DNA of 64,000 nt from Engelhardtia mirabilis (GCF_007748095.1 NZ_CP036287.1:3286001-3350000), one strand, 5' to 3'; positions 26,956-35,155 are shown, counted from the first letter of the stretch. The notes: a model not told the origin generated them from the sequence alone. Numbers and translations: made by a program.

Positions 26956-27906
26956 ATGCAGCGCGTCCTGATCACCGGCGGTGCCGGCTTCATCGGCTCC
27001 CACGTGACCGAGGCTCTCCTCGCTCGCGGCGACGAGGTCTGTGTCCTCGACAACTTCAACGACTTCTACGACCCGGCCATCAAGCGCGCCAACGCCGAGG
27101 CCGTGAAGGCGGCCGGGGCGCGCCTGGTGGAGGGTGACATCCGCGACGCCGAGGGCATGGCCCGGCTGTTCACCGAAGGGAACTTCGACGCCGTGATCCA
27201 CCTGGCCGCCATGGCCGGGGTGCGCCCCTCCCTGCTCGACCCGCTGCACTACGAGGACGTCAACGTCCGCGGCACGCTGATCCTCTTGGAGCAGATCCGC
27301 AAGCGGGAGGGCCTCAAGTTCGTCTTCGCCTCGTCGTCGAGCGTCTACGGGGCCAACGAGAAGGCGCCCTTCTCCGAGGTCGACGACATCCACCGCTGCA
27401 TTTCGCCCTACGCCGCGACCAAGCGCGCGGGCGAGCTGCACTGCTTCACCTACCACCACCTCTACGGCATCCCGATCAGCGCCCTGCGCTTTTTCACCGT
27501 CTACGGTCCGCGTCAGCGGCCCGAGATGGCGATGCACAAATTCGTGCGGATGACCCTGCAGCGCGAGCCGATCCCCATGTTCGGCGATGGCTCGACGCGC
27601 CGGGACTACACCTACATCGACGACATCGTCGACGGGGTGGTGCGCAGCCTTGACCACTGCGAGGGCTACGAGATCTACAACCTGGGCGAGTCGCAGACGA
27701 CGTCCCTGGCGGAGATGATCGAGATCGTCGGTGAAGTCTGCGGCATCGATCCGATCATCGATCGACAGGCCATGCAGCCGGGCGACGTCGTGATCACCTA
27801 CGCCGACATCTCGAAGGCCAAGCGCAGGCTGGGCTACGACCCGCACACCACCGTGCGGGACGGCCTGAGCCGCTTCGTCGAGTGGTACCGGCAGCAGCTC
27901 GGTTGA
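26956..27906 (+). CDS. UDP-glucuronate 4-epimerase-like SDR
   Basis: A 316-residue extended SDR. LITGGAGFIGSHVTEALL, LAAMAGVRPSLLDP (a GAE-type segment), FASSSSVYGANEKAPF and SPYAATKRAGELHCF with the catalytic Tyr-Lys support UDP-glucuronate (galacturonate) 4-epimerase. With the UXS-like gene upstream it suggests a UDP-hexuronate branch. A long poly-C tract lies in the 81-nt leader. It is convergent with the acylase gene, 48 nt away. Confidence 0.85.
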   Translation: MQRVLITGGAGFIGSHVTEALLARGDEVCVLDNFNDFYDPAIKRANAEAVKAAGARLVEGDIRDAEGMARLFTEGNFDAVIHLAAMAGVRPSLLDPLHYEDVNVRGTLILLEQIRKREGLKFVFASSSSVYGANEKAPFSEVDDIHRCISPYAATKRAGELHCFTYHHLYGIPISALRFFTVYGPRQRPEMAMHKFVRMTLQREPIPMFGDGSTRRDYTYIDDIVDGVVRSLDHCEGYEIYNLGESQTTSLAEMIEIVGEVCGIDPIIDRQAMQPGDVVITYADISKAKRRLGYDPHTTVRDGLSRFVEWYRQQLG

Positions 27907-27954
27907 GGTCGGTCCGCGGGCGTCGGCGGCTCGGTCTGTGATTGGGGCGGCAGT

Positions 27955-30063
27955 TCACTCGGCGGGAACCCACTCCTGCCGCTCCAGGTGGTCTTGTGCG
28001 GCCGTGCGGCTGAACCAGACCTCGCGCAGGGTCTGACTGGCCGCCAGGGGCAACTGGTCCGAGCGGTGGCTCGAACCTGTTTGGGTCCAGTTGCCGTAGG
28101 TCATCAAGGCCTGGGCACGGGGCGGCGTGGCGAACTCGACCGCCGAGACGAAGCTGTCGCCGGCGATGACGCGCATTCGACCGTCGGCGTCGGGGGAGAA
28201 CTCGAAGCTGCGAAAAATGCCCAGGCCGGCCATTCCGCCGCTGCAGGGTAGGTCCGAGCGGTCCGCGCGCAGGCGGAAAAGATCGCCCCAGGGGAGATCG
28301 AGTGCGCCCACGGATTCGACCGCTTGCCCTGCGGCAGCGCCCAGGGCCTCGAGCACTCTCTCCGCCGACGCAATCCCGCGCGGAGTGGCGAGCGGATCGT
28401 GCTCGTCCCAGGCCCGCTCGAAGACGTTGGTCTCGTCGCCCAGCGCCTGGACCAGGAGCAGGAAGAGCAGTGCGCCGCTGCTGCCGGCGTCGACGCTGCG
28501 ATCCCAGGCGGCGAGCACTTCGCCGGCACGTCGGATCGTCGGGTCCCCATGGGCCGCCGCCAGGGGTAACAGGTCATCGAGGATCCGGTCCGCCAGCTCC
28601 ACGTGAGTCGAGTGCTTGTAGTCCACGAGCTCGTCGAAGCTCACCGATTCGTCGTCCTGGAGCATCTGCGCGGAGTGCTGGGCTCGCAGGGACATGCGTC
28701 GAGGAGCGACGTACTGCGGAAAGTCGTCGGGATCGAGCACCGCGGGGAGCGTCGTGTTCCAGGGGGGATCGTTGGCGTTCTGCAGCCAGCCAGTCGTCGG
28801 GTTCAAGACCCGCGGCAGCTCGTCGTAGCCCAGATACTCGCTCCACAGGTCACGGGGCGCGGATCCGTCCAGCAGTCCGGAGGGGTCCGATGCGCCTGCG
28901 GCGCGCCGCGGTGTCAAGCCGCCGAAGTGGTGCAGCACGTTGCCCTCGACGTCGGCGTAGAGGATCGAGAAGAGCGGAAGCTGCTGGCTCGCCGTGGCGC
29001 TCTCGAAGCTCGCCAGGTCCCCGGCCGCACCCATTCGCCACCACTGCCGCGCCGAACCGGGGCGGTCGAGCCCGACCACTCGCAGGGCCAGGGCGCGGTC
29101 GGAGTCGCCCGAGACGATCGGGCCGTGGACCGAGCTGCGGATCTCGATCGGCTCCTCGCGCAGATCGCCGTTCGCCGCGCGCACACGCAGTCGATGGGGG
29201 TGCCGCTCGAGGCCGCGCCAGGCGCCATCCCAGCGGTAGCGGTCGCCGTCCAGCTCGAGGGCGTAGAGGTCCATGCCGTCCTGGGCGTTGACGGTGTGGG
29301 TCCAGCCGAGCTTGTCGTTGAAGGCCATGGCCAGGGTCGGGAAGCCGACCAGCGTGGCCCCGTAGGCACGGTACTCGGGGCACTCCAGATGGGCCTCGAA
29401 GAGGCGATAGCGCCCCTCCCAAGGCAGGTGCGGATTGGCCAAGAGAAGTGCCCGTGCACCGGAAGCATGGGCCGGCGCGATGGCCCAGGCGTTCGATCCA
29501 CCGTCGGTTGGCGGCGTCGTCGCGCCCGCCTGCAGGCTCTCGTTGCTCACGAACGAGAAGTGCAGCACCCGCTGGAGGTGGGCCAAGAGGTCGGCGCCGG
29601 TGATCGGCAGCACGACCTCCAGGTCGTCGCGTAGTTCATCCGGGTGCAGGCGACCGAAGGCGTTTACGCCCGCTGCGAAGGCATCCAGATGCCGCGCGAA
29701 CTCGGGCTCCTGGTCGGCGTACCAGTTCTGCGCTCGCTCGGGGATGCCGACGGTCCAGACCCAGCGGTCGGATTCGATCCAGGACTCGCCCCAGTACTCC
29801 GCGCCGCGGCCGCGAGCCTCGCCGATCAAGGTCAGCAGCAGGTCCCCGTGAGCCCGCATCTGGGCCCAGCCGAAGCCGCGAAACAGCCCGTCCGCGTCGG
29901 CGGCGAAGACGTGCGGAACGCCCCAGGTGTCCCAAAGGATCTCGGCGTCGGTGGTGGCCTGGGGCCGACCGCAGCTGGCCAGGGCCAAGAGGACGATCCC
30001 GAGGGTCGCCCGCCGGGGCCCCGCCGCGGCCGTACCTAGGAGCGATCGCGGGCGCGCGTCCAA
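27955..30063 (-). CDS. Penicillin-acylase/AHL-acylase family Ntn hydrolase, lipoprotein
   Basis: A 702-residue predicted secreted lipoprotein; last gene of a four-gene operon. The TTG at 30063 is chosen because it overlaps the preceding gene by 28 nt and gives a signal ending LALASC (Cys31); no ATG or GTG fits. Family members self-cleave before a Ser nucleophile, here Ser190 in DGGSNAWAIAP. WTHTVNAQDGMDLYALEL resembles aculeacin/AHL (PvdQ-type) acylases, and LQNANDPPWNTTLP is a later conserved stretch. It probably removes a fatty acyl group outside the cytoplasm, plausibly one added by the operon's first enzyme. The true substrate is unknown. Confidence 0.82.
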   Translation of the reverse strand: MDARPRSLLGTAAAGPRRATLGIVLLALASCGRPQATTDAEILWDTWGVPHVFAADADGLFRGFGWAQMRAHGDLLLTLIGEARGRGAEYWGESWIESDRWVWTVGIPERAQNWYADQEPEFARHLDAFAAGVNAFGRLHPDELRDDLEVVLPITGADLLAHLQRVLHFSFVSNESLQAGATTPPTDGGSNAWAIAPAHASGARALLLANPHLPWEGRYRLFEAHLECPEYRAYGATLVGFPTLAMAFNDKLGWTHTVNAQDGMDLYALELDGDRYRWDGAWRGLERHPHRLRVRAANGDLREEPIEIRSSVHGPIVSGDSDRALALRVVGLDRPGSARQWWRMGAAGDLASFESATASQQLPLFSILYADVEGNVLHHFGGLTPRRAAGASDPSGLLDGSAPRDLWSEYLGYDELPRVLNPTTGWLQNANDPPWNTTLPAVLDPDDFPQYVAPRRMSLRAQHSAQMLQDDESVSFDELVDYKHSTHVELADRILDDLLPLAAAHGDPTIRRAGEVLAAWDRSVDAGSSGALLFLLLVQALGDETNVFERAWDEHDPLATPRGIASAERVLEALGAAAGQAVESVGALDLPWGDLFRLRADRSDLPCSGGMAGLGIFRSFEFSPDADGRMRVIAGDSFVSAVEFATPPRAQALMTYGNWTQTGSSHRSDQLPLAASQTLREVWFSRTAAQDHLERQEWVPAE

Positions 30064-31130
30064 AGCTCGTAGCGCGAGAAGTAGCCGACGCGATCGGCGC
30101 TGGCCAGGTCGGCCGCCAGGTTCACGTCCATGGTCCAACGCTCGCGAATGGACGCCGGGAGGGGACGTGGGCGCAAGAACGAGCGCAGGAAGACTCGCGC
30201 GCCGTCGGCCGCGGCGCGGTCCATCTGCTGCCACAGGTCGTCGTGGCCCGCGTCGTCGCACCAATCCAGGACGTTGCTGGCGTTGACCACGTCGACGCTG
30301 CTTTCCGGCATGGTCGCCAGAAAAGCGCCCAGGTCGGCCGTGTGCCAGGTGATGCGATCGAGTTGCTCCAGCAGCAGGGAGTACTGCTCCTGACGCAAGT
30401 AGGCGGGCACGGCGTCCGTGCCGGGGAAGCTGTCCCGCCAGATGCGGTGCAGGAAGTAGTTCTCGCGCGGGTCGAGCTCGACGGTCAGGTGCCGCAACAC
30501 CCGATGGTAGAAGGCCCCGAACTCGGGCTCCGCCATCCGGTCCCACGCGGCGGCGGGAATGAATGCGTTCCCGATGGTGTGCTCGTTGAGAGCCAGCGCG
30601 AGGAACTCGTGCACGGCCGTCGTATCGAGGTGCTCGTCGAACAGGGCCGTGCGGCGAGTCCGGTCGGACTCGCCGAGGAGCGCGGCCAGGGGCTCGGCGC
30701 CGACGATTCCGGTCAGGCCCTCGCGCAGGGGGGCGAGGAAGGCCGAGAGCTGACCACAGCCGGCGAGCCCGAACCGCTCGATGTCACCGCGCAGATCCGG
30801 GTCGTCCAGCAAGCCGCGGTGTACCGCGGCGGGCAGCCGATCCAGGAGCGCTGCGCGAGCCTCGGCGCCGCACGGCACGCTGCCCACCAGGCCGGCGAAC
30901 TCGACCCAACTGAGCTCGCGCAGGGCCGCCTCCTTGAGCCGGCAGAGTCGCGTCTGGGCCTCGACCAAGTCGACCCCGAACACGTGGCGAGCGCCGTCGA
31001 GGGCCGCGTTGAACACGTTGTCCCCGGCGGACGAGACGACGACGACCGTCTCGTCACTCTCGATTCCGAACGCGGCGGAGAGACCACGATGGTCCTCCAT
31101 CACCTCGGAGTAGGCGGGCCGGACACTCAT
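30036..31130 (-). CDS. DUF3419/BtaA-like SAM-dependent 3-amino-3-carboxypropyl transferase
   Basis: A 364-residue cytosolic protein. VVSSAGDNVFNAALDGARHV (residues 31-50) followed by FGVDLVEAQTRLC is the SAM-binding segment typical of BtaA/DUF3419 proteins, and the C-terminal VDVVNASNVLDWCDD matches the second conserved block. BtaA transfers the aminocarboxypropyl group of SAM to diacylglycerol. Here no betaine-lipid methylase (BtaB) is seen, so another acceptor is likely. The ATG at 31130 overlaps the preceding stop (ATGA), showing translational coupling. Confidence 0.8.
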   Translation of the reverse strand: MSVRPAYSEVMEDHRGLSAAFGIESDETVVVVSSAGDNVFNAALDGARHVFGVDLVEAQTRLCRLKEAALRELSWVEFAGLVGSVPCGAEARAALLDRLPAAVHRGLLDDPDLRGDIERFGLAGCGQLSAFLAPLREGLTGIVGAEPLAALLGESDRTRRTALFDEHLDTTAVHEFLALALNEHTIGNAFIPAAAWDRMAEPEFGAFYHRVLRHLTVELDPRENYFLHRIWRDSFPGTDAVPAYLRQEQYSLLLEQLDRITWHTADLGAFLATMPESSVDVVNASNVLDWCDDAGHDDLWQQMDRAAADGARVFLRSFLRPRPLPASIRERWTMDVNLAADLASADRVGYFSRYELWTRARDRS

Positions 31131-31822
31131 CGGCCGGCAGCCGCGGGCTCCAGCCGGCGGCTCTCCTGGTGTACGCGGATCACGCCCTCGAGCACGGTCC
31201 CCTGCAGATGCAGCGAGGTCCGCAACACGTCCAGCACACCCGCGCGCAACTCGTCGGTGGTGCAGTGCTGCACGATCGTGCGACGGACCTCCTCCAGGTG
31301 CCCCTCGTCGATCTTCCCGTGGGCCACGAAGAAGGTCATCTGGCCGTCCGTCAGGGACAGGCTGCTACGCATCGACTGCAGGACTTCGGCGATGTGTGGA
31401 TAGCAGCCTTCCGCCCACAAGCTGTAGCCCAGTCGTGCGGTGGCGTCCCGCGTCGACGCGACGCGATAGAGGTACGCGACGAAGGCCTGGGTCTCCGGCA
31501 GCGGCGAGCTGGCCATGGCGCGCTCGGGGTCGGCGCCCACCGAGCGCAGGTCGTTCAGGGCCATCAGGTCGTGACCGGCCTCCTCGAGCGCATGGTTCAG
31601 ACAGAACCGCATCAAGGACAGGCGATCCGAATGCAGGTCGAGCGCAGCGAGGGCCTGGTTCTGGGTGTTCTCGCGGGTGTAGTGGTAGATCTCGGTCATC
31701 AGACCGACGTACAGCTCGCGGTCGAAGCCGTGCTCCATCACGTGGCGCCAGAAGGTGCCGCGCTTGATCCGAGCCCAGCCGTCGGCGGCCGCGCGTTCAC
31801 AGGTATCGAGGAAGTCGCTCAT
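31127..31822 (-). CDS. Haem-oxygenase-like di-iron oxidase (HDO) / iron-containing redox enzyme
   Basis: A 231-residue all-helical protein. Candidate metal ligands are E44, E81 and H84 (in HALEEAGHDLMALND), E138 (WAEGCYPHIAEVL) and H168-x3-D172-x2-H175 in HGKIDEGHLEEV. The last pattern is the one seen in HDO enzymes such as the SznF central domain; UndA- and BesC-type enzymes are relatives. Such enzymes use O2 to N-oxygenate or cleave amino acids and amines, so an amino-acid-like substrate is plausible. ATGA overlaps at both ends lock it into the operon. It lacks the haem-binding features of true haem oxygenase. Confidence 0.82.
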   Translation of the reverse strand: MSDFLDTCERAAADGWARIKRGTFWRHVMEHGFDRELYVGLMTEIYHYTRENTQNQALAALDLHSDRLSLMRFCLNHALEEAGHDLMALNDLRSVGADPERAMASSPLPETQAFVAYLYRVASTRDATARLGYSLWAEGCYPHIAEVLQSMRSSLSLTDGQMTFFVAHGKIDEGHLEEVRRTIVQHCTTDELRAGVLDVLRTSLHLQGTVLEGVIRVHQESRRLEPAAAGR

Positions 31823-32751
31823 CCGTGTTGTCGTTCGATGGTGGGGGACACGAGGGAAGTCGGCCCGGGGTGAGTGGGCCTCGCAGGCGATAGCGCCGCT
31901 GAGGATGGAACGTCGCGGGGTCGCTCCGTCCTGACCGGTAGGCTCCACGGATTGCTCTCGTGGAGCTCGAGGAACTCGGTGATGACTCGATCCGACGTGT
32001 CCATGCGCCCGCGCACGAAGTGGTAGAGCTGGCCCTGCCGGCTCGCGAGGACCACCTCGCCGCCCTCGATCGCGTGGGCGCCGAAGTGCTCGTAGTAGCG
32101 TGCGAGCTTGGGCAGGCAGAGGGCGAAGTAGCTGCGGTGCGAGGTGAACTCGAGCAACCAGCGACAGGCCAGGCAGAGCATCACCTCGGTGATCAGCCGT
32201 CGACGCATGTCCGCACGCACGACCACTCGGCTGATCTGAAGGGGCGAGTCTCCGACGTCGCGAATTCCGGCCGGCAAGGGGCACAGCCCGCTGGCCTCCC
32301 ATCTTCCGTCGAGCGCGGGCGAGTAGCGACAGGCGGCGACTACCTCGTCCCCGATCGTGCAGCAGAACTGGTAGGCGTCGGCGTCGAAGTCGTCCTCGGC
32401 GGGGTGCCTGCCCGCGCGGTTGCCCAAGAGATAGTCGCTGTGAGCGCGGTACTCCGTCTGTCGGAGGGTGAAGATGTCGAGCAGCCTGGCCGCACTCGGA
32501 CGGGCCTCGAAGATCAGGGGGGCGGAGGCCCCGCGCGCCGGAACCGAGTCGATGCGAACTAGCGTCGGGCCAGCTGCGCCGGAGATCGTCGCCAAGTCCG
32601 ACGCGAGCCCCGATGACCCGACGTACCTCGACGGCGGATGCGGCGCTTCAGAAGGACTCGGAAGTGGTCTCCCCGACCCCACGGACGGCAGCTCGAACGG
32701 CGGAATCCGAGCGGGAGGGGAGTCCCCCGCGAGTTCCAAATCGCTCTTCAC
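31819..32751 (-). CDS. FeeM-like N-acyltransferase (GNAT fold, autoinducer-synthase-like)
   Basis: A 310-residue protein and the first protein-coding gene of the operon. The GTG at 32751 is chosen by a strong GGAGGAGGAG ribosome binding site 8 nt upstream. Residues 1-65 are Pro/Ser-rich and probably disordered. The core (about 66-260) has IFTLRQTEYRAHSDYLLGN, DDFDADAYQFCCTIGDEVVA, the acyl-CoA/ACP-loop-like QISRVVVRADMRRRLITEV and PKLARYYEHFGAHAIEGG, matching N-acyl amino acid synthase FeeM and LuxI-type GNATs. It would N-acylate an amino acid or amine. A second disordered tail follows. Confidence 0.78.
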   Translation of the reverse strand: MKSDLELAGDSPPARIPPFELPSVGSGRPLPSPSEAPHPPSRYVGSSGLASDLATISGAAGPTLVRIDSVPARGASAPLIFEARPSAARLLDIFTLRQTEYRAHSDYLLGNRAGRHPAEDDFDADAYQFCCTIGDEVVAACRYSPALDGRWEASGLCPLPAGIRDVGDSPLQISRVVVRADMRRRLITEVMLCLACRWLLEFTSHRSYFALCLPKLARYYEHFGAHAIEGGEVVLASRQGQLYHFVRGRMDTSDRVITEFLELHESNPWSLPVRTERPRDVPSSAALSPARPTHPGPTSLVSPTIERQHG

Positions 32752-32786
32752 CCGGTTCTCCTCCTCCAGGAAAGACCCCGAACCGG
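32752..32786 (-). promoter_or_regulatory. Hairpin enclosing the ribosome binding site of the acyltransferase gene
   Basis: In the transcript, CCGGTTC (32786-32780) is perfectly complementary to GAACCGG (32758-32752), directly before the GTG start. The 21-nt loop contains the GGAGGAGGA ribosome binding site and an upstream pyrimidine stretch able to pair with it. It could modulate initiation of the operon. No ligand-binding aptamer is recognised. Confidence 0.4.
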
Positions 32787-32807
32787 CAAGGCGGCTCAGG
32801 TTGTGAA

Positions 32808-33175
32808 TGGTGCACCCGACGGGACTCGAACCCGCAACCGCTGAATTTGAAGTCCAGCACTCTTCGAACCTGCTCTCGGGACTCGCTCGAGGGTCTCGAC
32901 TCCTCCTCTCCTGGCGTTCTCGAACCGCGTCGATCGCTCGTCGGTGTCGACCGGTCGACGCTACACGGGTACGCGGTCGGAAGGGGGGAGTCAGGTGGAA
33001 CGGACAGGGGCGACGAAACTCAGTCGGGTATTTTCGACGCGACTTCCCACTCGAATACGAAGCCGCATCTCTACGAGTGGCCGACGGGGTGAGTCTCTGC
33101 GCTCCTGCTCGCCGCTGTTTGATCTCCGGCGCGTGGTCCTGATCACAGTGCTCTTGACCATTGAGCTACGGGTGC
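32808..33175 (-). tRNA. Interrupted tRNA with anticodon UCA (UGA-decoding)
   Basis: Exon 1 (33175-33149) is GCACCCG-TA-GCTC-AATGGTCAA-GAGC-A. Exon 2 (32857-32808) carries the anticodon arm CTGGA-CTTCAAA-TTCAG, a 5-nt variable loop, T arm GCGGG-TTCGAGT-CCCGT, acceptor CGGGTGC, A73 and encoded CCA. Joined, they form a fully paired 77-nt cloverleaf with 7-bp acceptor and anticodon UCA. The intervening 291 nt (33148-32858) can shift by up to 3 nt because both junctions carry CTG. The anticodon arm resembles that of tRNA-Sec, but the long variable arm and 8-bp acceptor are absent. AGCACT at the 5' junction can pair with AGTGCT at the 3' junction. Intron class is undetermined. It lies 56 nt upstream of the acyltransferase gene and may be co-transcribed with it. 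Confidence 0.8.
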
Positions 33176-33366
33176 ACACTGGTTGTCAAGGCGGGCGAGT
33201 GCGCGATGGGTCGCGCGCTTGCCGATGTGACGGGCGCGATACTACCATCGACCTCGGACGGCGAAAGTCGGTGCGAACTTTCTCCGCGTGCGGCGTTCGG
33301 CGCCAAATGCAACTTCGGTTCGCACGAAGCCGGGAGCCCGGTCGCGACCCCAGTCGGAAGCCAGTG
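33176..33366. promoter_or_regulatory. Divergent intergenic region between UCA-tRNA and ArgRS-like gene
   Basis: These 191 nt must hold promoters for both the leftward tRNA/operon and the rightward synthetase gene. A short inverted repeat GAAAGT (33263-33268)/ACTTTC (33277-33282) might be an operator or hairpin. No promoter match is strong enough to call confidently. Confidence 0.35.
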
Positions 33367-35106
33367 ATGAGCGAAGTTTTTCCCGCGGCGAAGCCCGCAT
33401 CGGTCAGCGCGCTGCGGTCCTTCGAAGGCACGTTACTTGCTATCTGCGACGACGCCGCTCGTGCGGTCGGGTCGAGTTGTATGCGCCCGAGCCTGGGCTA
33501 CCGCCGTCTGGCCCGCTCGCCGGTGGATCTGCGCCTGTTCTTCACGGACACGTCTGCCCTTGCGGGTGGAATGGCCGGTGCGTTGGTGGAACGGCTGGCG
33601 GGCCTGGGGGTCGTGGACACGGTGCGCCGCCGAGGCGCGGAGGTTTCGCTCCGGTTGACCGAGGACTTCATCGATCAACTCGGGCGAGAGCTGGAAGGCG
33701 CCGCTCCTTCGGCCATCGCAACGGTGGGGGGCATGGACGGCCGCCACTATGTGGTCAATTTCCTGAACCCCAACGCCAGCAAGCCGCTGCACGTGGGGCA
33801 CCTTCGCAATGCCGCCTTGGGCATGGCGGTGGCCGCGTCCCTCGAGGCCTGCGGGGCCAGGGTGTTGCGCCAGTGCTACGTCTGTGACATTGGCCGCAGC
33901 GTGTGCGAGGCCATGGCAGGCTACGAGGGCCTGCTGGCGCAGCACGGGCAGGACTGGGGCCCGGAGCGGGCCGGGCTGGCGCCCGACCAGTTCGTCGGTC
34001 GCTGCTACGCGGACTACGCCCGAGCCAGCGACGCGGTCCCCGGTCGTGGGGCGGAAAGCGGAGCGGACCCCGCGGAGCGCGAGGACACGGTCGTCCACGA
34101 CCGTGCGGACGAGCTCTTGGCGGCTTGGGTCGCGGGGGAAGCAGAGGCTCGAAGGCTCTGGGAACGGGTGCGTTCCTGGGCCCTGGGTGGGCAGGAGGCG
34201 ACGTTGGAGCGACTCGGCGCCCGCTGGGATCGGGTACACCACGAGTCGGCGAGCTTGGCCGCCGTCGAACGCCTGACAGCTGCGGGCCTGGCTTCGGGTG
34301 CGTTCTACCGCGGCATCGGCCAGGAGGTGCTGTTCGACACTGGGCGCTCCGAGTACGCGACCCTCAAGCTGCTGCGGGAGGATGGCTTCCCGACGGAACA
34401 CGCCCGGGTGATCGGTCTGTTCCTGGAAGAGCAGGCCGTGGGGGCCCCGCCCTACCGTTGGATCGTCGTCTGCGGTGACGAATGGGGCGCGGCGGGCCAG
34501 GCGGAACTGGACGTCGCCCGCAGGTTCGGCGCGGCGGAGCTGGTGGAGCGGGTCGAGGTCTTCGCCCACGGTATGGTCACTGCGGCCGGCTCGAAGATGA
34601 AATCGCGCGACGGTCAGGCGGTGCTGATCGACGAGCTGCTCGATCTGTTGATCGACTCCGCCCCGGTACAGGACCTGTTGGAAGAGTACGGACGCCCGTT
34701 CGCGCCCGAGCAGCTGGCGGACATGCTCGTGAAGGGCTACTTCCTGTCGAAGCGGGCCTCGAAGGGGCTCGAGTTTACACTCGAGTCGTTCACTGACGAG
34801 GCTTCGAACCCAGCCTGGGCCGTGGTGCGCGCTCTGTGTCGCGGTGCGGCGTCGAGGGCTCGAGCGACCGTGGGCGCACCGTCGGATCCGGAACGCTACC
34901 GGACGGCCGTCCTGCAGGCATTCCAACTGCGGCAACTCGTCGCGCGCAGCGCGGAGGGCTTTCAGGGGACTTCGCTCATGAAGTTCGTCGGCGGATTCGC
35001 GCGTTGGTACCTGGATGGGGCCAGCGACCCGCGCCTGGACCGAGTGGTGGTGGCGGTGTGCTCCGCCAGTCTCGGCACGCTCGGGGTGGCAGCTCGAGGA
35101 CGTTAG
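33367..35106 (+). CDS. Divergent arginyl-tRNA synthetase-like class I aaRS
   Basis: A 579-residue class I synthetase. The HIGH motif is HVGH (142-145) in NPNASKPLHVGHLRNAALG, the ArgRS-type context. The KMSKS counterpart is KMKSRDGQ (410-417), as in ArgRS. The N-terminal 120 residues correspond to the ArgRS additional domain and the C-terminal part to the helical anticodon-binding domain. In canonical ArgRS the substrate-pocket segment reads roughly DG-x3-Y-x-T-x-D-I/L-A. Here it is DGFPTEHARVIG, losing the Tyr and Asp, so amino-acid specificity may differ. The ATG at 33367 is used; the frame is open further upstream but that stretch lies opposite the tRNA. It diverges from the UCA tRNA and converges on the UGA-containing gene, which points to a dedicated synthetase. 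Confidence 0.82.
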   Translation: MSEVFPAAKPASVSALRSFEGTLLAICDDAARAVGSSCMRPSLGYRRLARSPVDLRLFFTDTSALAGGMAGALVERLAGLGVVDTVRRRGAEVSLRLTEDFIDQLGRELEGAAPSAIATVGGMDGRHYVVNFLNPNASKPLHVGHLRNAALGMAVAASLEACGARVLRQCYVCDIGRSVCEAMAGYEGLLAQHGQDWGPERAGLAPDQFVGRCYADYARASDAVPGRGAESGADPAEREDTVVHDRADELLAAWVAGEAEARRLWERVRSWALGGQEATLERLGARWDRVHHESASLAAVERLTAAGLASGAFYRGIGQEVLFDTGRSEYATLKLLREDGFPTEHARVIGLFLEEQAVGAPPYRWIVVCGDEWGAAGQAELDVARRFGAAELVERVEVFAHGMVTAAGSKMKSRDGQAVLIDELLDLLIDSAPVQDLLEEYGRPFAPEQLADMLVKGYFLSKRASKGLEFTLESFTDEASNPAWAVVRALCRGAASRARATVGAPSDPERYRTAVLQAFQLRQLVARSAEGFQGTSLMKFVGGFARWYLDGASDPRLDRVVVAVCSASLGTLGVAARGR

Positions 35107-35125
35107 GCGCCGGTGGCCCCGAACG

Positions 35126-35155
35126 GGTTCGGCCGGGCTTGCGCCCGGCCGAACC
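35126..35155. terminator. Bidirectional terminator-like hairpin
   Basis: GGTTCGGCCGGGC (35126-35138) pairs perfectly over 13 bp with GCCCGGCCGAACC (35143-35155) around a 4-nt loop (TTGC; GCAA on the other strand). It separates the convergent ArgRS-like and UGA-containing genes. There is no long U-tract. Confidence 0.65.

Noticed and set aside
32858..33148. Calling the tRNA insertion a canonical group I intron
   Set aside because: Size fits and a GACTC/GAGTC pair could be P7, but no junction choice gives both a U at the end of exon 1 and a G at the intron end, and the space before the putative R element is too short for P3-P6.
32808..33175. Calling the UCA tRNA an ordinary selC (tRNA-Sec)
   Set aside because: The anticodon arm matches, but the long variable arm and 8-bp acceptor are missing, and the neighbouring aaRS is ArgRS-like, not SerRS.
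32944..33366. N-terminal extension of the ArgRS-like protein
   Set aside because: The frame is open but lies opposite the tRNA insertion and shows no domain; ATG 33367 starts the recognisable part.
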